A program made the position numbers and the translations under genes. From NCBI RefSeq assembly GCF_963169125.1, contig NC_084793.1, forward strand, positions 41,659,578-41,723,577: a stretch of 64,000 bases of DNA. The letters run 5' to 3'. The DNA comes from Humulus lupulus. Lineage: Eukaryota; Streptophyta; Magnoliopsida; Rosales; Cannabaceae. Positions 43,806 to 54,980 of this stretch are shown here, piece after piece (the first letter of the stretch is position 1; every line of letters begins with the position of its first letter). Below the pieces are notes generated by a model that was not told the origin of the DNA, made no database searches, and saw only the letters and a list, made by a program, of their open reading frames with translations.

Positions 43806-45671
43806 TGTTGGGGTTTTATGCCTTAATTAAAACCCAATTTCTTTGTAATTCATTTATTATCAATAAAAGAATATAAATTAATTTTTGACTTGGTCAATCA
43901 CTTTGCTCACATGTTTTATTTTCATGATTATTTGTTTAATATAAACTTCTATTAAACCTCGAGCATATAACTAATCGTATTTATATTGTCGTAATCACAG
44001 TGGAATATAAATTTGATTATATGTTCAAACATAAGTTAGTCCTAAGATTAGTTAGTGCATAAGATTTACATTGACTTGCCAATCTACGATATGATCTACT
44101 TACACATTGTAGTGTTATGTTCTTTTCAGAACATTAGCAAAGTAGATAAGATCGGATGTATTTGTTACATCAGACTGGTCCGATATTGACAGTAGATAGG
44201 ATAAGTAAACATACCGTTATTATCTATTCTAGTCATATCATATAGTTGACCATAGTTTAATTCAATCTCAATTCTGAGTGGTTAGTATTCTAACTGATTG
44301 TATTATTTAAGTTCTTTGACTTGTTCATTACCAACTTACCATGCGGACTAGCCCATACTTACATCTTGGGAACTCGGTAGTATAATTGAGTGGGAGTATT
44401 AATCATAGATATGAACATCTATAGCTTCTGATGAAGAAGTAAAATGATGGTTTCCTTTTAGTTTGGTTCAAGGTGCTAAGTGATAGAGATCTCATTTTGG
44501 TAATTAATATTAGTTTACTGAAATATCATTTACAAGGAACTAAGTGTTTAAAGGATAAAATACAATGAGGGGTAAAAATGTATTTTAGTCCCATCTCATT
44601 GTAGACCGTCTATAGAGGATTGAGTGATAATTATGGTTGTAACAATGAATGATTAATAACGTATCTATATTCATTATAGAGTGTTCTATGAATTCAAGAG
44701 TGCAATTCTGAGTCTTTAGTGTAGTCACAAGGAATTAATAAGTTAGTAAATTTATTTGTTAAATTTATGATAACTTATTGGAACTTGATTTCATAGGCCC
44801 ATGGTCCCCACTGTACCTTGGATAAAATCATCTAGATAGTCATAATTAATTGATTTAATTATCAATTAGATTTATCAAAGTGGACCAGGTCAATTTTGGA
44901 TAGTTTCACAGAGGTATTCAATTTAAAGAAGAAAAGAGATTTTATGACAGATTTATTAATTACGACAAATTAATAAATAAGTATAAATCAAGGTTCAAAT
45001 TATAAACAAATAATTTGATAAAGGATTTAAATAATTATTTAATTAATTAATCAATAGAAAATAATATAGGCCTTGGTTTTAAGTCCAACGGGCTTATAAT
45101 TAAATGAGAAATTTCATGGGCCTAAAGCCCATGATAATTTTGACCTAATGGCTGATATTATCTATTATTTTATTGATTTTTTAATTAAAATAAATGACCT
45201 AATTGAGCATATAAAAGGAATGCTAAGTGAGAGTTGAAAACAAATGATTGGGAAGATCTGGTAGATGATCAGAACATCTAGTTTTGATGCTCTAGGTTTT
45301 TAGACTCTCTCTATAACATAAGTCATTTTCTAAGCCTCAATATTCTCTTCTCTTCTTCTTCTCTTTGTATCTATCTCATGTGTTGAGAATTTCCCACTCT
45401 AGTCTAGGTGATTCTAAGTATACTTTGGAAGATTGTGAAGAAATTTGAAGATCAGTTTAGTTTCTTGGTGATACCCTGCGACAAAAAGGATTCAAGGGAT
45501 AGAGAAACTGAAGGAAGGGCTAATACATTCCGTTGCATATAATGTAAGTGTTCTTATCATTATCTATGTTTAAATTTAATTGTAGAAACATGTTCTAGGT
45601 TTTCTTATATTAATTTGTTTAATATTAGATTTACATGAAAATAGACAAGTCATGTTTAAGTATTCCCAACA
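43806..45671 (+). mobile_element. 3' LTR of the copia element
   Basis: Starts TGTTGGGGTTTTATGCC, ends TATTCCCAACA, 1866 bp, collinear with 19200-21059. Bases after it are GGAGT, the expected right target duplication; the left partner is not seen because the Tat-A LTR abuts the 5' LTR. Confidence 0.9.
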
Positions 45672-46274
45672 GGAGTTTTCCTGCAAAAGTGTACATGTGG
45701 CCAAACCTATGACACTTTTCAAATGAGTATTTTGGTTATGCTTTAACTACGTTTAAACTATGTTGGGTTTGCCACAATACATTTTAAACCTTCATGTAAA
45801 TATTTTTGGTGTGCACACATTACGGTAAATATTTTTTTATCCGGATTTTTAAGACCTTTTAAATGTTATGAATGAATTTTATTCTGCAAAACTAGTGTTA
45901 GTATTTTTGGGTCGTTACAAAGTGGTATCAAAGGTCGAGTTAAGCCGGTTCTGTAGACAAACCCACATGTACATTTTGCAAGGTAGACCGACACTCACTG
46001 TAAGTATTTCTTTAAGTTGTTATTAGTTGGGGTGTTTCCTTGTAACTCACCTAATTTCTATAAATTGTAGGTTGAGATGGCGGGACAACTAGGTGTTATC
46101 CACCCTGAGGTACTTGAACCACATATATTCTATACATTAGACCAAAGGATTAGCTTCTACGAGAGATTCAATAGGATGAGGCTACAACTCTATAATGGGG
46201 TAGACCAAGACTGGTCGAACTAGTGGTCACATTCTTAGTGGGGCTCATATTCCTGCCCCGTTTTGGGTAAGGTT
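45672..46274 (+). mobile_element. Element E fragment: LTR end, primer site and gag start
   Basis: An LTR 3' end is recognised at 45919 (GGGTCGTTACA), followed by a decayed primer site (TGGTATCAAAGG at 45924). From 46076 a gag-like frame reads MAGQLGVIHPEVLEPHIFYT, then stops. It is cut at 46274 by element C and continues at 54403. Its own left end is outside or lost at the copia junction. Confidence 0.55.
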
Positions 46275-47900
46275 TGTATCGACCCAAAATCACTAATAAG
46301 GCTTAAGGGCCTTGATTAGTGTGTCGGGAGGGCATAATTGGTTTATGTGTGAATTTATTAAGTTTAATGCATGATTTTATGATAAGCATGCTTATATGGT
46401 TATATGAATGTAAATGTGATTATATGCTATAATTGTGGGGACCACATTATTATGTGGATAAATCTGCAGCATGTGACTTGAGGCGATCCTAGGGAGCTAG
46501 TTAGCGGGAAAGTCAAAACGAGACCTAATATTTGACTTGGGGAAAGTCGAGAGGTGTTTCAGGTCATGAATTGTTATTTAGGTTATTGGGTTATGGGAAA
46601 AAATAATTGGAGATATATTTAAGGTTAGGAAGCTTAGGTGGGAATACTGGGGAATTTTACCATTTTTCCCTCGGGGACGTTTCCAGCACCCCGAGCCTTA
46701 GGATTAACTTAATTAACTAATATTAGACTAAGTAAAACAAAGAACATAGTGGAAACATTAAGAATCGACCCTTCTCTCTCTCTCCCTTTCTCTCTCAAGG
46801 AAACTAGAGGAAACCAAGGGACTTAAGCTGGAATTCAGAGAATTGGAGCTATAATCCAGGAGATTAGCTCAAGAATTAGCTGAGGATTCAATCAAGAATT
46901 AAGGATTGAATTGAAGCTTGGAACTTGGGAGTTAGCTCAGAAATCTTTAAGAGAGTTGGTTCATCAAAGAAGGTAGAAGCTAGGGGCTTAGGAAACGGAT
47001 CATACTCAAGAGGCATCTCTTGTAACCAGTACACTAGAAAACTAAAGGTAAGAAAATTGCACCCGGTTATGGATGTATAATGGGACTAAGGGCTCCCTGT
47101 TTTGTATGCTTTGCGAAGGATGGTATTATGCCATGTAAATAGTAAATAAACGGCCTAAGAGTGCCGAAGTTTACATTAGCGCACAGGGCACGGCTCGGCC
47201 ACTGGTAGCTGAGGACAGCTTATTATGCATTAAGCTCGGTATAAGCGGGCCAGAGTCAGTGGGGGTAAACAGAGGGTGCGACCTAAGGTGTCGACCCTGA
47301 TTACCATGTGATTTGATTGTTATTATTGATTGGTGGATTTGTCATGTTGAATAGCTGAGTATTGATTGGTTGAATCTTTGGTTATATCTACATGCTATGT
47401 GATTAATGTGGTTTGTTAAGTGTATGATCATGCTTAAAGGGTTATTTAATTGTTATCATTGTTTGTTATATAATGCTATGTTTTCTTGTTGGGCCTTGGC
47501 TCACAGGTGCTTCATGGTGCAGGTAAAGGCAAGGGCAAGTTTGATCAGCCCTGATTTGGAGAGCTCTGACAGCAGAATGTACGTGATTAGATGCTCAGCC
47601 GCCATGGTTGAGGGGGAGACAGGAACAGGAGAACCATAAACGTCTGTTTTTCCCTTAGAATGGCTAGTGGTTGTTTGTACTCTAGAAATTTGGTAAACTG
47701 ACTTTTAAACGCTATTCCCTTTTGGGGTCCCATGTGTAAAAATGTTTAGTTATATGAAATGTACCTTTTGAGACCAAAATCTTTTAACCCTAGCACATTA
47801 ATGATTTCAGTGACACGTTTTTAACTAAATGACTTGATTAGCAAGTCCTGCACCTTTATAAGTACACAGCGTAGCGGTCTTGGCTATTCAGGGCCTTACA
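46275..47900 (+). mobile_element. 5' LTR of element C
   Basis: TGTATCGACCCAAAATCAC at the start, CAGGGCCTTACA at the end. It contains a CT-rich run at 46774-46796. It is shorter than the family member at 4069-6471. Confidence 0.92.
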
Positions 47901-47903
47901 ACT

Positions 47904-47915
47904 TGGTATCAGGGC
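47904..47915 (+). other. Primer binding site of element C (initiator tRNA-Met)
   Basis: TGGTATCAGGGC, one base off the canonical TGGTATCAGAGC, three bases after the LTR. Confidence 0.85.
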
Positions 47916-48383
47916 GTCCTAGGTTTAAGGGTTCCTGAAGACTGGCTGGACATGTACATTCGCTGCTAGAGACAAGCTCGATTCAGGGTTTGGTAATGTG
48001 TATATGTGCTTATATGCTTGTATGTTTGGAAAGCATTACGATTGTTGTTATCTGTTGGATTTATAGGAAGCATGAGATACTGATAGGGCCTGGCCCTTGA
48101 CTACTGTGTGATAATATTGAGGCATGCTTATTAGCATTGATGTGTATGTGAATGAATATTTGAATGATTAACTGCATATTGTGCATGGATGGATGTTTAT
48201 ATCTTAATTGTTGTGTGGTGATTTTGGGGCATGCTTATTAGCAATGCTGGTGCATGTGGATAAATGCCTATTTCTCAATTGTTTGTGATTGATTATGTTC
48301 CATTGGTGGATTTTGGAGAAGCTTTTACCCTGTCATCATGGTCTGATTGTCGAGTCGTTGATTGCAGATTGACTTGGATAGCT

Positions 48384-49475
48384 ATGCATCCAAGAAAATC
48401 TACGCGACTAGCTGGCACTAGGTCTGGGACCGAAGGTGATGATCAAGGCCAGATTCCTCCACCAGTTCCTGAAAACTGGCAGCAGATCATGGCAGAGATG
48501 CAAGAGCGGCTTCAGAGCCAAGATGAGCAGATTCATCTTCTACGACAGCAGGCTCCAGCAGGGAGTGCTGCACCTATTGTGCCACTTGTAGTGGCACTAG
48601 TTATTCATCCAACAGAGGTTGGAAATAGATGGGAGCCATTGTATGAGTAGTTCTGGAAGCAACATCCCCTAACTTTTGAGGGAGGACCTGACCCACTGAA
48701 GGTCGAGCAGTGGATGACTATGATTACTACTATCCTGGACTTCATGAGGATAGAGGGATATGACAGAGTGGCCTGTGCCACATATATGTTGAGAGAGGAT
48801 GCCCGCATCTGGTGGGAAGTGGCATCACAGACCAAGGACATCACTTCTTTGAGTTGGGAAGGATTTAAAGACTTGTTTAGCTAAAAATAATACAATGTTG
48901 CCATCAAGGCAGCAAAAGTTAATGAGTTTGTGGGATTGGTGCAGAGCAACATGACAGTTACTGAGTATGCCCTAAAATTTGATAGACTTGCAAAATTTGC
49001 ACCAGATCTTGTGCCTACAGATGTTGCCATGCAAGACAGGTTTATTCGAGGGCTTAATGCTATGATAGCCCGGGATGTGAGGATCACAATAGTACCTGGG
49101 GGAACAAGTTATGCCCAGGCGGTTGAAAAGGCTCTTACCGCTGAGGAAGTAGAGAACAAGATCTGGAAGGAAAGTGCAGTGAGGCGCAAGGGTTGCAGAG
49201 TGGTGCCTCCTTATTCTGAGTCAGGTAGGGGCGGAGGCCCCAATGATGTGAAGAGGAAGACTCCTGACATTTCGACCGTTGCTGGTCCTAATAGGAGGGG
49301 TCGAGGTAGTCAGGGTGGTCGTCAGGGCAGCGGTGAGGCGTGGCAGAGTTATCCGGAGTTCCCGAGGTGCAGAAGAATCCATTAGGGCGAGTGTCGGGCC
49401 AAGGCCTGCTATGTGTGTGGAACAGTGGGGCACCTCAAGAAGGACTGCCCATCAGTGAAGAAAGGGGGAGCATGA
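48384..49475 (+). pseudogene. gag of element C
   Basis: Start at 48384 (MHPRKSTRLAGTRSG), right after the TTGATTGCAG word shared with element A. There is a coiled-coil-like segment (WQQIMAEMQERLQSQDEQIH), then the core: HPLTFEGGPDPLKVEQWMTM, ATYMLREDARIWWEVASQTK, FVGLVQSNMTVTEYALKFDR and DRFIRGLNAMIARDV. After a basic linker the CCHC knuckle is intact (ACYVCGTVGHLKKDCP, about 49405-49452). Stops at 48648 and about 48882 and a stop in place of a residue at 49383 interrupt it. The final stop is at 49473-49475. Confidence 0.88.
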
Positions 49476-49478
49476 AAG

Positions 49479-50100
49479 GTGGACAGCATGACTCCAGCTC
49501 AAGTGTTCACCTTGACACAGGCTAGTCCCTGGGTAGTGACATGTCAGCTTTTTAGCGCTGGCTCTCCTTTTATTGTATTGATCGACTCTGGTGCTACACA
49601 TTCCTTTGTTTCTAGTAAAGTGATTGATAGATTGCGTAGACCTAGTGAATATCAGACTGTGGGGTTTTGGACTTTATTGCCTACTGGGGAATTGGTAGTT
49701 TCTAAAGGTGGATCAGGGCACTACCAGTGATGGTTGATAGTAGGGAGCTTTTAATTAACTTGATTGAGTTAGATATGGAGAATTTTGACATGATCTTAGG
49801 GATGGATTGGCTGGTCAGGTATAGGGCTACTATTGACTGTAGGAAAAAGATGGTGACTTTTGAGCCTGAGGGCGATGATCCTTTTGTCTTCGTGGGTGTG
49901 GTATATGGATCTCACGTACCCATGATATCAGCATTGAGAGCAAGAGACTTGTTACAGGGTGGATGTATGGGCTTTCTGGCTAGTGTGGTGGATACTACCA
50001 GGGTTTTGCTTGAGGGGCGAGGAGAGTCCAGGGTGGTTTGTGAGTTTTTAGATGTATTTCCTGAGGCGTTACCAGGATTGCCGTCGCGCAGGGAGATTTA
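49479..50100 (+). pseudogene. Element C protease and linker
   Basis: MTPAQVFTLTQASPWVVTCQ opens the domain; FIVLIDSGATHSFVSSKVID is the intact retropepsin active site. A frameshift at about 49720 leads to the next frame: FDMILGMDWLVRYRATIDCR and FLDVFPEALPGLPSRREI, ending at a stop at 50099-50101 where the usual text runs on into RT. Confidence 0.88.
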
Positions 50101-50101
50101 G

Positions 50102-50718
50102 TTTGTTATTGAGTTAGTACCAGGGATAGAACCAGTATCAAGAACACCATATAGGATGGCACCAGCAGAGTTGAAGGAATTGAAGATACAGCTACAAGAA
50201 CTTCTAGATTTGGGATTCATCACGCCTAGCTACTCTCCATGGGGCGCTCCGGTTTTGTTTGTTAAGAAGAAGGATGGGACTCTGAGAATGTGCATAGACT
50301 ACAAGGAATTAAACAAGTTGACCATCAAGAATAAGTACCCTCTACCAAGGATTGATGACTTATTCGATTAGCTGCAGGGAAAGACGGTGTTCTCAAAGAT
50401 TGATCTTCGATCTAGTTATCAACAGCTGAGGATCAAGGACGAGGACATACCGAAGACGACCTTCTGAATGTGGTACGGGCACTATGAGTTCCTGGTCATG
50501 TCTTTTGGTTTGACTAATGCCCCTGCAACTTTCATGGATTTGATGAACAGGATGTTCAAGGACTTCTTGGATCAGTTCGTCATTGTCTTCATCGATGACA
50601 TCTTAGTGTACTCCAGTTCAGAGGCAGAGCATGAGTGACATATTCGACAGGTCTTACAGAGGTTAAGGGAGCATCAGTTATATGCTAAGTTGAAGGATTC
50701 TCAAAGATTGCTTCACCA
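50102..50718 (+). pseudogene. Element C reverse transcriptase, internally deleted
   Basis: [100 protein letters not shown] and [18 protein letters not shown], with the FIDD pair intact. Stops at 50369, 50467 and 50637. After [12 protein letters not shown] the text jumps to the [12 protein letters not shown] sense (50697), so the thumb region and the start of the connection are missing. Element B retains that text at about 32807-32960, so the deletion is specific to this copy. Confidence 0.85.
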
Positions 50719-51282
50719 ATGACAAAGTTGACACGAAAGAATCAGAAGTTTGTTTGGTCAGAGAAGTGCGAGCACAGTTTCCAGGAATTGAAGCAACGAC
50801 TTGTTACTGCCCCTGTACTGAGTCTTCCTTCAGAAGAAGGAAAGTTAGTGGTATACTGTGATGCATCGAGGATGAGTTTGGGCTGTGTGTTGATGCAGAA
50901 TGAGAAGGTTATATCTTATGCGTCACGACAGCTGAAGGAGTATGAGCAGCAGTATCCTACCCATGATCTGGAACTGGCAGCGGTAGTATTCACACTAAAG
51001 GTTTGGCGACATTACCTGTATGGGGAGAAGTTCGAGATATACACCGACCATAAGAGTTTGAAGTATTTCTTCACCCAGAAGGATCTAAACATGAGAGACA
51101 GGCGTTGGCTGGAGTTGGTTAAGGATTATGATTGTGACATTCTTTACCACCCAGGGAAAGCCAATGTTGTGGCAAATGCATTGAGCCAGAGGGGCTCGGG
51201 GCAGTTATTTAGTTCTGTTCAGATCTCCAGAGAGTTAGCAGATGGGATGGCCAGGGCAAGGATAGAGCTGGTGGTGGGCTAG
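50719..51282 (+). pseudogene. Element C RNase H
   Basis: An open 187-residue block: [94 protein letters not shown] and [11 protein letters not shown] (usual [10 protein letters not shown], last Asp changed to Asn). A stop at 51280-51282 follows ARIELVVG. Confidence 0.88.
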
Positions 51283-52736
51283 TTGGCCAATATTACCTTG
51301 CAGTCGACCTTGCTAGAGCAGATCAAGGAGGGTCAATTGGCAGATGCACAGTTACAAGAAGTTCAACAGAACATCTTAGCGGGGGTAGCTAAGGATTATT
51401 CTGTTTCTAAGACTAGTATGCTTCGATATCAGGGGCAGATTTATGTTCCGGCAGATGAAGGGATCAGACGAGAGATATTGGATGAGTCTCATACTCGCCA
51501 TACTCGCTTCATCTGGGTACCACGAAGATATATCAGGATCTACAGACATTATATTGGTGGCTCAGGATGAAGAAGGATGTGGTGGAGTATGTGGCCAGAT
51601 GTTTGACATGTCAACAAGTGAAGGCTGAGCATCAGCGACTAGCGGGATTGCTTCAGCCTTTGGGTATCCCAGAGTGGAAGTTGGAGGACATTACCATGGA
51701 TTTTGTGGGAGGTCTACCCCAGACAGTGGGACTTCATGACTCGGTGTGGGTGATAGTGGTCAGATACACCAAGTCAGCTCATTTTCTGCCAGTGAAGTCG
51801 ACTTACACAGTGGAATAGTATGCAAAGTTGTATGTGAGGGAGATAGTTCATCTCCATGGGGTTCCTAAGTCTATTGTATCTAATCGAGACCCTACCATTA
51901 CCTCCAAGTTCCGGGGAGCTCTGCAGAGAGTCATGGGGACTCAGTTGAAATTGAGCACAACCTTTCATCCCCAGACTGATGGACAATCTGAGAGGACAAT
52001 TCAGGTGTTGGAGGATATGCTTAGGGCGTGCGTGATTGACTTCGAGGGATATTGGAGTAAGTATCTCCTGTTGATTGAATTTTCATATAACAACTGTTAT
52101 CAGTCCACGATTGGAGTAGCTCCTTATGAGATGCTATATGGAAGGAAGTGTAGGTCGCCCATTCATTGGGATGACATGGGTGAGAGAAAATATTTGGGGC
52201 CAGATATGGTTCAGAAGACAAATGAAGCTATTGAGAAGATCCGAGCCAGAATGCTTGCTTCGCAGAGTAGACAGAAAAGCTATGCTGACCCTAAGCGTAG
52301 AGACATGGAGTTCCAGGTTGGGGACCACGTGTTTCTGCGAGTTTCACCACTGCGAAGGGTGAGGATATTTGGAGTAAAGGGCAAGCTGAGCCCTCGGTTT
52401 GTTGGACCTTTTGAGATTCTAGAAAGGATTGGACAGGTGGCTTACAGGTTGGCCTTGCCACTGTTGTTGTCGGGAGTTCATGATGTATTTCATGTCTCTA
52501 TGTTGCGGAGGTATGTCTCAGATTCGACACATGTGCTTAAGTATGAGGATTTAGAGTTGCATGCAGATTTGTCCTATGAGGAGCGACCGGTTCAGATTTC
52601 AGATCAGAAGGATAAAGTTCTACAGAATAAGACGATTCTGTTAGTTAAACTATTGTGGAGAAATAGCAGGGTCAAGGAGGCGACCTGGGAGCTTGAGACA
52701 GTGTTGCGGGATCAGTATCCCGAGCTATTCAGGTAA
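51283..52736 (+). pseudogene. Element C integrase and chromodomain
   Basis: N-terminal domain: EILDESHTRHTRFIWVPRR with a frameshift at about 51510, then MKKDVVEYVARCLTCQQVKA (CxxC). Core: ITMDFVGGLPQTVGLHDSVW (first Asp), a stop at 51816-51818, IVSNRDPTITSKFRGAL, in which the second catalytic Asp of SDRD is Asn, and TFHPQTDGQSERTIQVLEDM (Glu). C-terminus: FVGPFEILERIGQVAYRLAL, VFHVSMLRRYVSD, then the chromodomain VKLLWRNSRVKEATWELETV ending in YPELFR. The last 302 residues (51828-52736) form one open frame. Confidence 0.9.
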
Positions 52737-52758
52737 ATTTCAAGGAAAAAATTCTCAG

Positions 52759-52771
52759 TAGGAGGGGATAG
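52759..52771 (+). other. Polypurine tract of element C
   Basis: TAGGAGGGGATAG directly before the 3' LTR. Confidence 0.85.
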
Positions 52772-52772
52772 T

Positions 52773-54397
52773 TGTAACGACCCAAAAACACTAATAAGGC
52801 TTACGGGCCTTGATTAGTGTGCCGGGAGGGCATAATTGGTTTATGTGTGAATTTATTAAGTTTAATGCATAATTTTATGATAAGCATGCTTGTATGGTTA
52901 TATGAATGTAAATGTGTTTATGTGCTATAATTGTGGGGACCACATTATTATGTGGATAAATCTGCAGCATGCGACTTCAGGCGATCCTAGGGAGCTAGGT
53001 AGCGGGAAAGTCACAACGAGACCTAATACTTGACTTGGGGCAAGTCAAGAGGTGTTTCAGGTATTGAACAGTTATTTAGGTTATCGGGTTATGGGAATAA
53101 ATAATTGGAGATATATTTAAGGTTAGGAAGCTTAGGTGGGAATACTGGGGAATTTTACCATTTTGCCCTCGGGGACCTTTCCAGCACCCCGAGCCTCGGG
53201 ATTGACTTAATTAGGTAAGATTATACTAAGTAAAACACAGAACACAGTGGAAACATTAAGAACTGACCCTTTTCTCTCTCTCCCTTTCTCTATCAAGGAA
53301 ACTAGAGGAAACCAAGGGAATTAAGCTGGAATTTAGAGAATTAGAGCTATAATCCAGGAGATTAGCTCAAGAATTAGTTGAGGATTCAATCAAGAATTAA
53401 GGATTGAATTGAAGCTTGGAACTTGGGAGTTAGCTCAGAAATCTTTAAGAGAGTTGGTTCATCAAAGAAGGTATAAACTAGGTGCTCGGGAAACGGATCG
53501 TACTTAAGAGGCATCTCGCGTAACCAGTACACTTGGAAACTAAAGGTAAGAAAAATGCACAAGGTTGTGGATGTATAATGGGACTAAGGGCTCCCTGTTT
53601 TGTATGCTTTGTGAAGGATGGTATTATGCCATGTAAATAGTAAACAAACGGTCTAAGAGTGCCGAAGTTTACATTAGCGCATAGGGCACGACTCGTCCAT
53701 TGGTAGCTGAGGACAGCTTATATGCACTGAGCTCGGTTTAAGCGGGCCGGAGTTAGTGGGGGTAAACAGAGGGTGTGACCTAAGGTGTCAACCCTGATTA
53801 CCATGTGATTTGATTGTTATTATTGATTGGTGGATTTGTCATGCTGAATAGCTGAGTATTGATTGGTTGAATCTTTGGTTGTATCTACGTGCTATGTGAT
53901 TAATTTGGTTTGTTAAGTGTATGATCATGCTTAAAGGGTTATTCAATTGTTATCATTGTTTGTTATATAATGTTTTGTTTTCTTGCTGGGCCTTGGCTCA
54001 CGGGTGCTTCGTGGTGCAGGTAAAGTCAAGGGCAAGCTTGATCAGCCCTGATTTGGAGAGCTCTGAGAGCAAAATGTACATGATCAGCTGCTCAGCCGCC
54101 ACGGTTGAGGGGGAGACAGGGACAAGAGAACCATAAATGTCTGTTTTGCCCTTAGAGTGGCTAGTGGTTGTTTGTGCTCTGGAAATTTTGTAAACTGATT
54201 TTTAAACGCTATTCCCTTTTGCGATCCCATGTGTAAAAATGTTTAGTTATATGAAATGTACCTTTTGAGACCAAAATCTTTTAACCCTAGCACATTAATG
54301 ATTTCAGTGACACGTTTTTAACTAAATGACTTGATTAGCAAGTCCTGCACCTTTATAAGAACACAGTGTAGCGGTCTTGGCTATTCAGGGTGTTACA
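52773..54397 (+). mobile_element. 3' LTR of element C
   Basis: TGTAACGACCCAAAAACAC at the start, CAGGGTGTTACA at the end, 1625 bp, collinear with the 5' LTR. Confidence 0.92.
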
Positions 54398-54790
54398 AGG
54401 TTAGTTAGCCTATATCTTCAAGGTGACACTTATGTATGGTATCATCATCGACATCCTAACTCGAATACCGGCATGTGGTTACATTTTCACATTTTGATAG
54501 AGTTTGCCTTCCAGCCACTTAATAAATGATCATCATGGTTTCAGGATTACTAGGGGAAGTTAGTGGCACATCACCGCCAATGGATCTAGGGAGTGGTAGC
54601 CCAGGAAGCTGCAGTTGAGAACGCAGCTGCAGCGGTAGCACGAGACGGAGAGGTCATAGAGGGGGATCCCAAGGTGGACCCTGAAGAGGATTCTGAGGAG
54701 GATCTAGAAGAGGATCTTGAGGAGGATCCAGAAGAGGATCCCAATGAGGACCTAGAAGAGGACCCAATGTAGGATAATATGGATGAGGAG
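54398..54790 (+). pseudogene. Element E gag fragment, right of element C, with acidic repeat
   Basis: Joined to 46269, the frame reads WVRLVSLYLQGDTYVWYHHR and WLHFHILIEFAFQPLNK, a gag-core segment. After stops, an alanine-rich then strongly acidic stretch follows (EEDLEEDLEEDPEEDPNEDL), made from an imperfect GAGGATCCAGAA-type DNA repeat at 54660-54770. It ends VDSNIEIIV and a stop at 54818. No known function. Confidence 0.5.
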
Positions 54791-54980
54791 GTCGACTCCA
54801 ATATTGAGATCATAGTCTGAGCGTATAGATAGACTATGTATATGTGTACTTTTGGATAGTAACTATATGTATAGTTGAATATTTTGTCTAGTGGCATACG
54901 AACAATATAACAAATATATCAAACTTTATCAAATAAGAGAATCGAGCTCTGTTTTCTCTCAGAGAATTTTCTCTGGTGCC
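54791..54980 (+). other. Boundary between element E and the LINE
   Basis: Short AT-rich stretch up to the LINE ORF1 ATG, including a CT-rich leader (TCTGTTTTCTCTCAGAG). The exact 5' end of the LINE could not be fixed. Confidence 0.4.

Larger units (their letters stand above)
19200..45671 (+). mobile_element. Ty1/copia element with three direct insertions
   Basis: 5' LTR (19200-21059), primer site, long leader, gag-protease (25423-26684), integrase (26760-26864 and 41158-41880), RT (41900-43000), RNase H (43097-43740), polypurine tract and 3' LTR (43806-45671). The pol order protease, integrase, RT, RNase H is diagnostic for copia. Solo LTR D (21883-23894) lies in the leader and element B (26865-41157) in the integrase; element B carries further insertions. 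LTRs of about 1.86 kb and a long leader resemble the Angela/Tork type, but I did not prove the lineage. Confidence 0.9.
46275..54397 (+). mobile_element. Element C: near full-length Ty3/gypsy chromovirus-type element
   Basis: LTRs of 1626 and 1625 bp (46275-47900 and 52773-54397), perfect AGGTT duplication at 46270-46274 and 54398-54402, primer site, gag, protease, RT, RNase H, integrase, chromodomain and polypurine tract in canonical order. The chromodomain and overall layout fit the Tekay/Del branch. It is the best preserved element in the window but not intact: stops in gag and pol, a deletion in RT, and an Asp-to-Asn change in integrase. About one base in 16 differs over the first 300 bases of the two LTRs, counted by eye. 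Confidence 0.93.
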
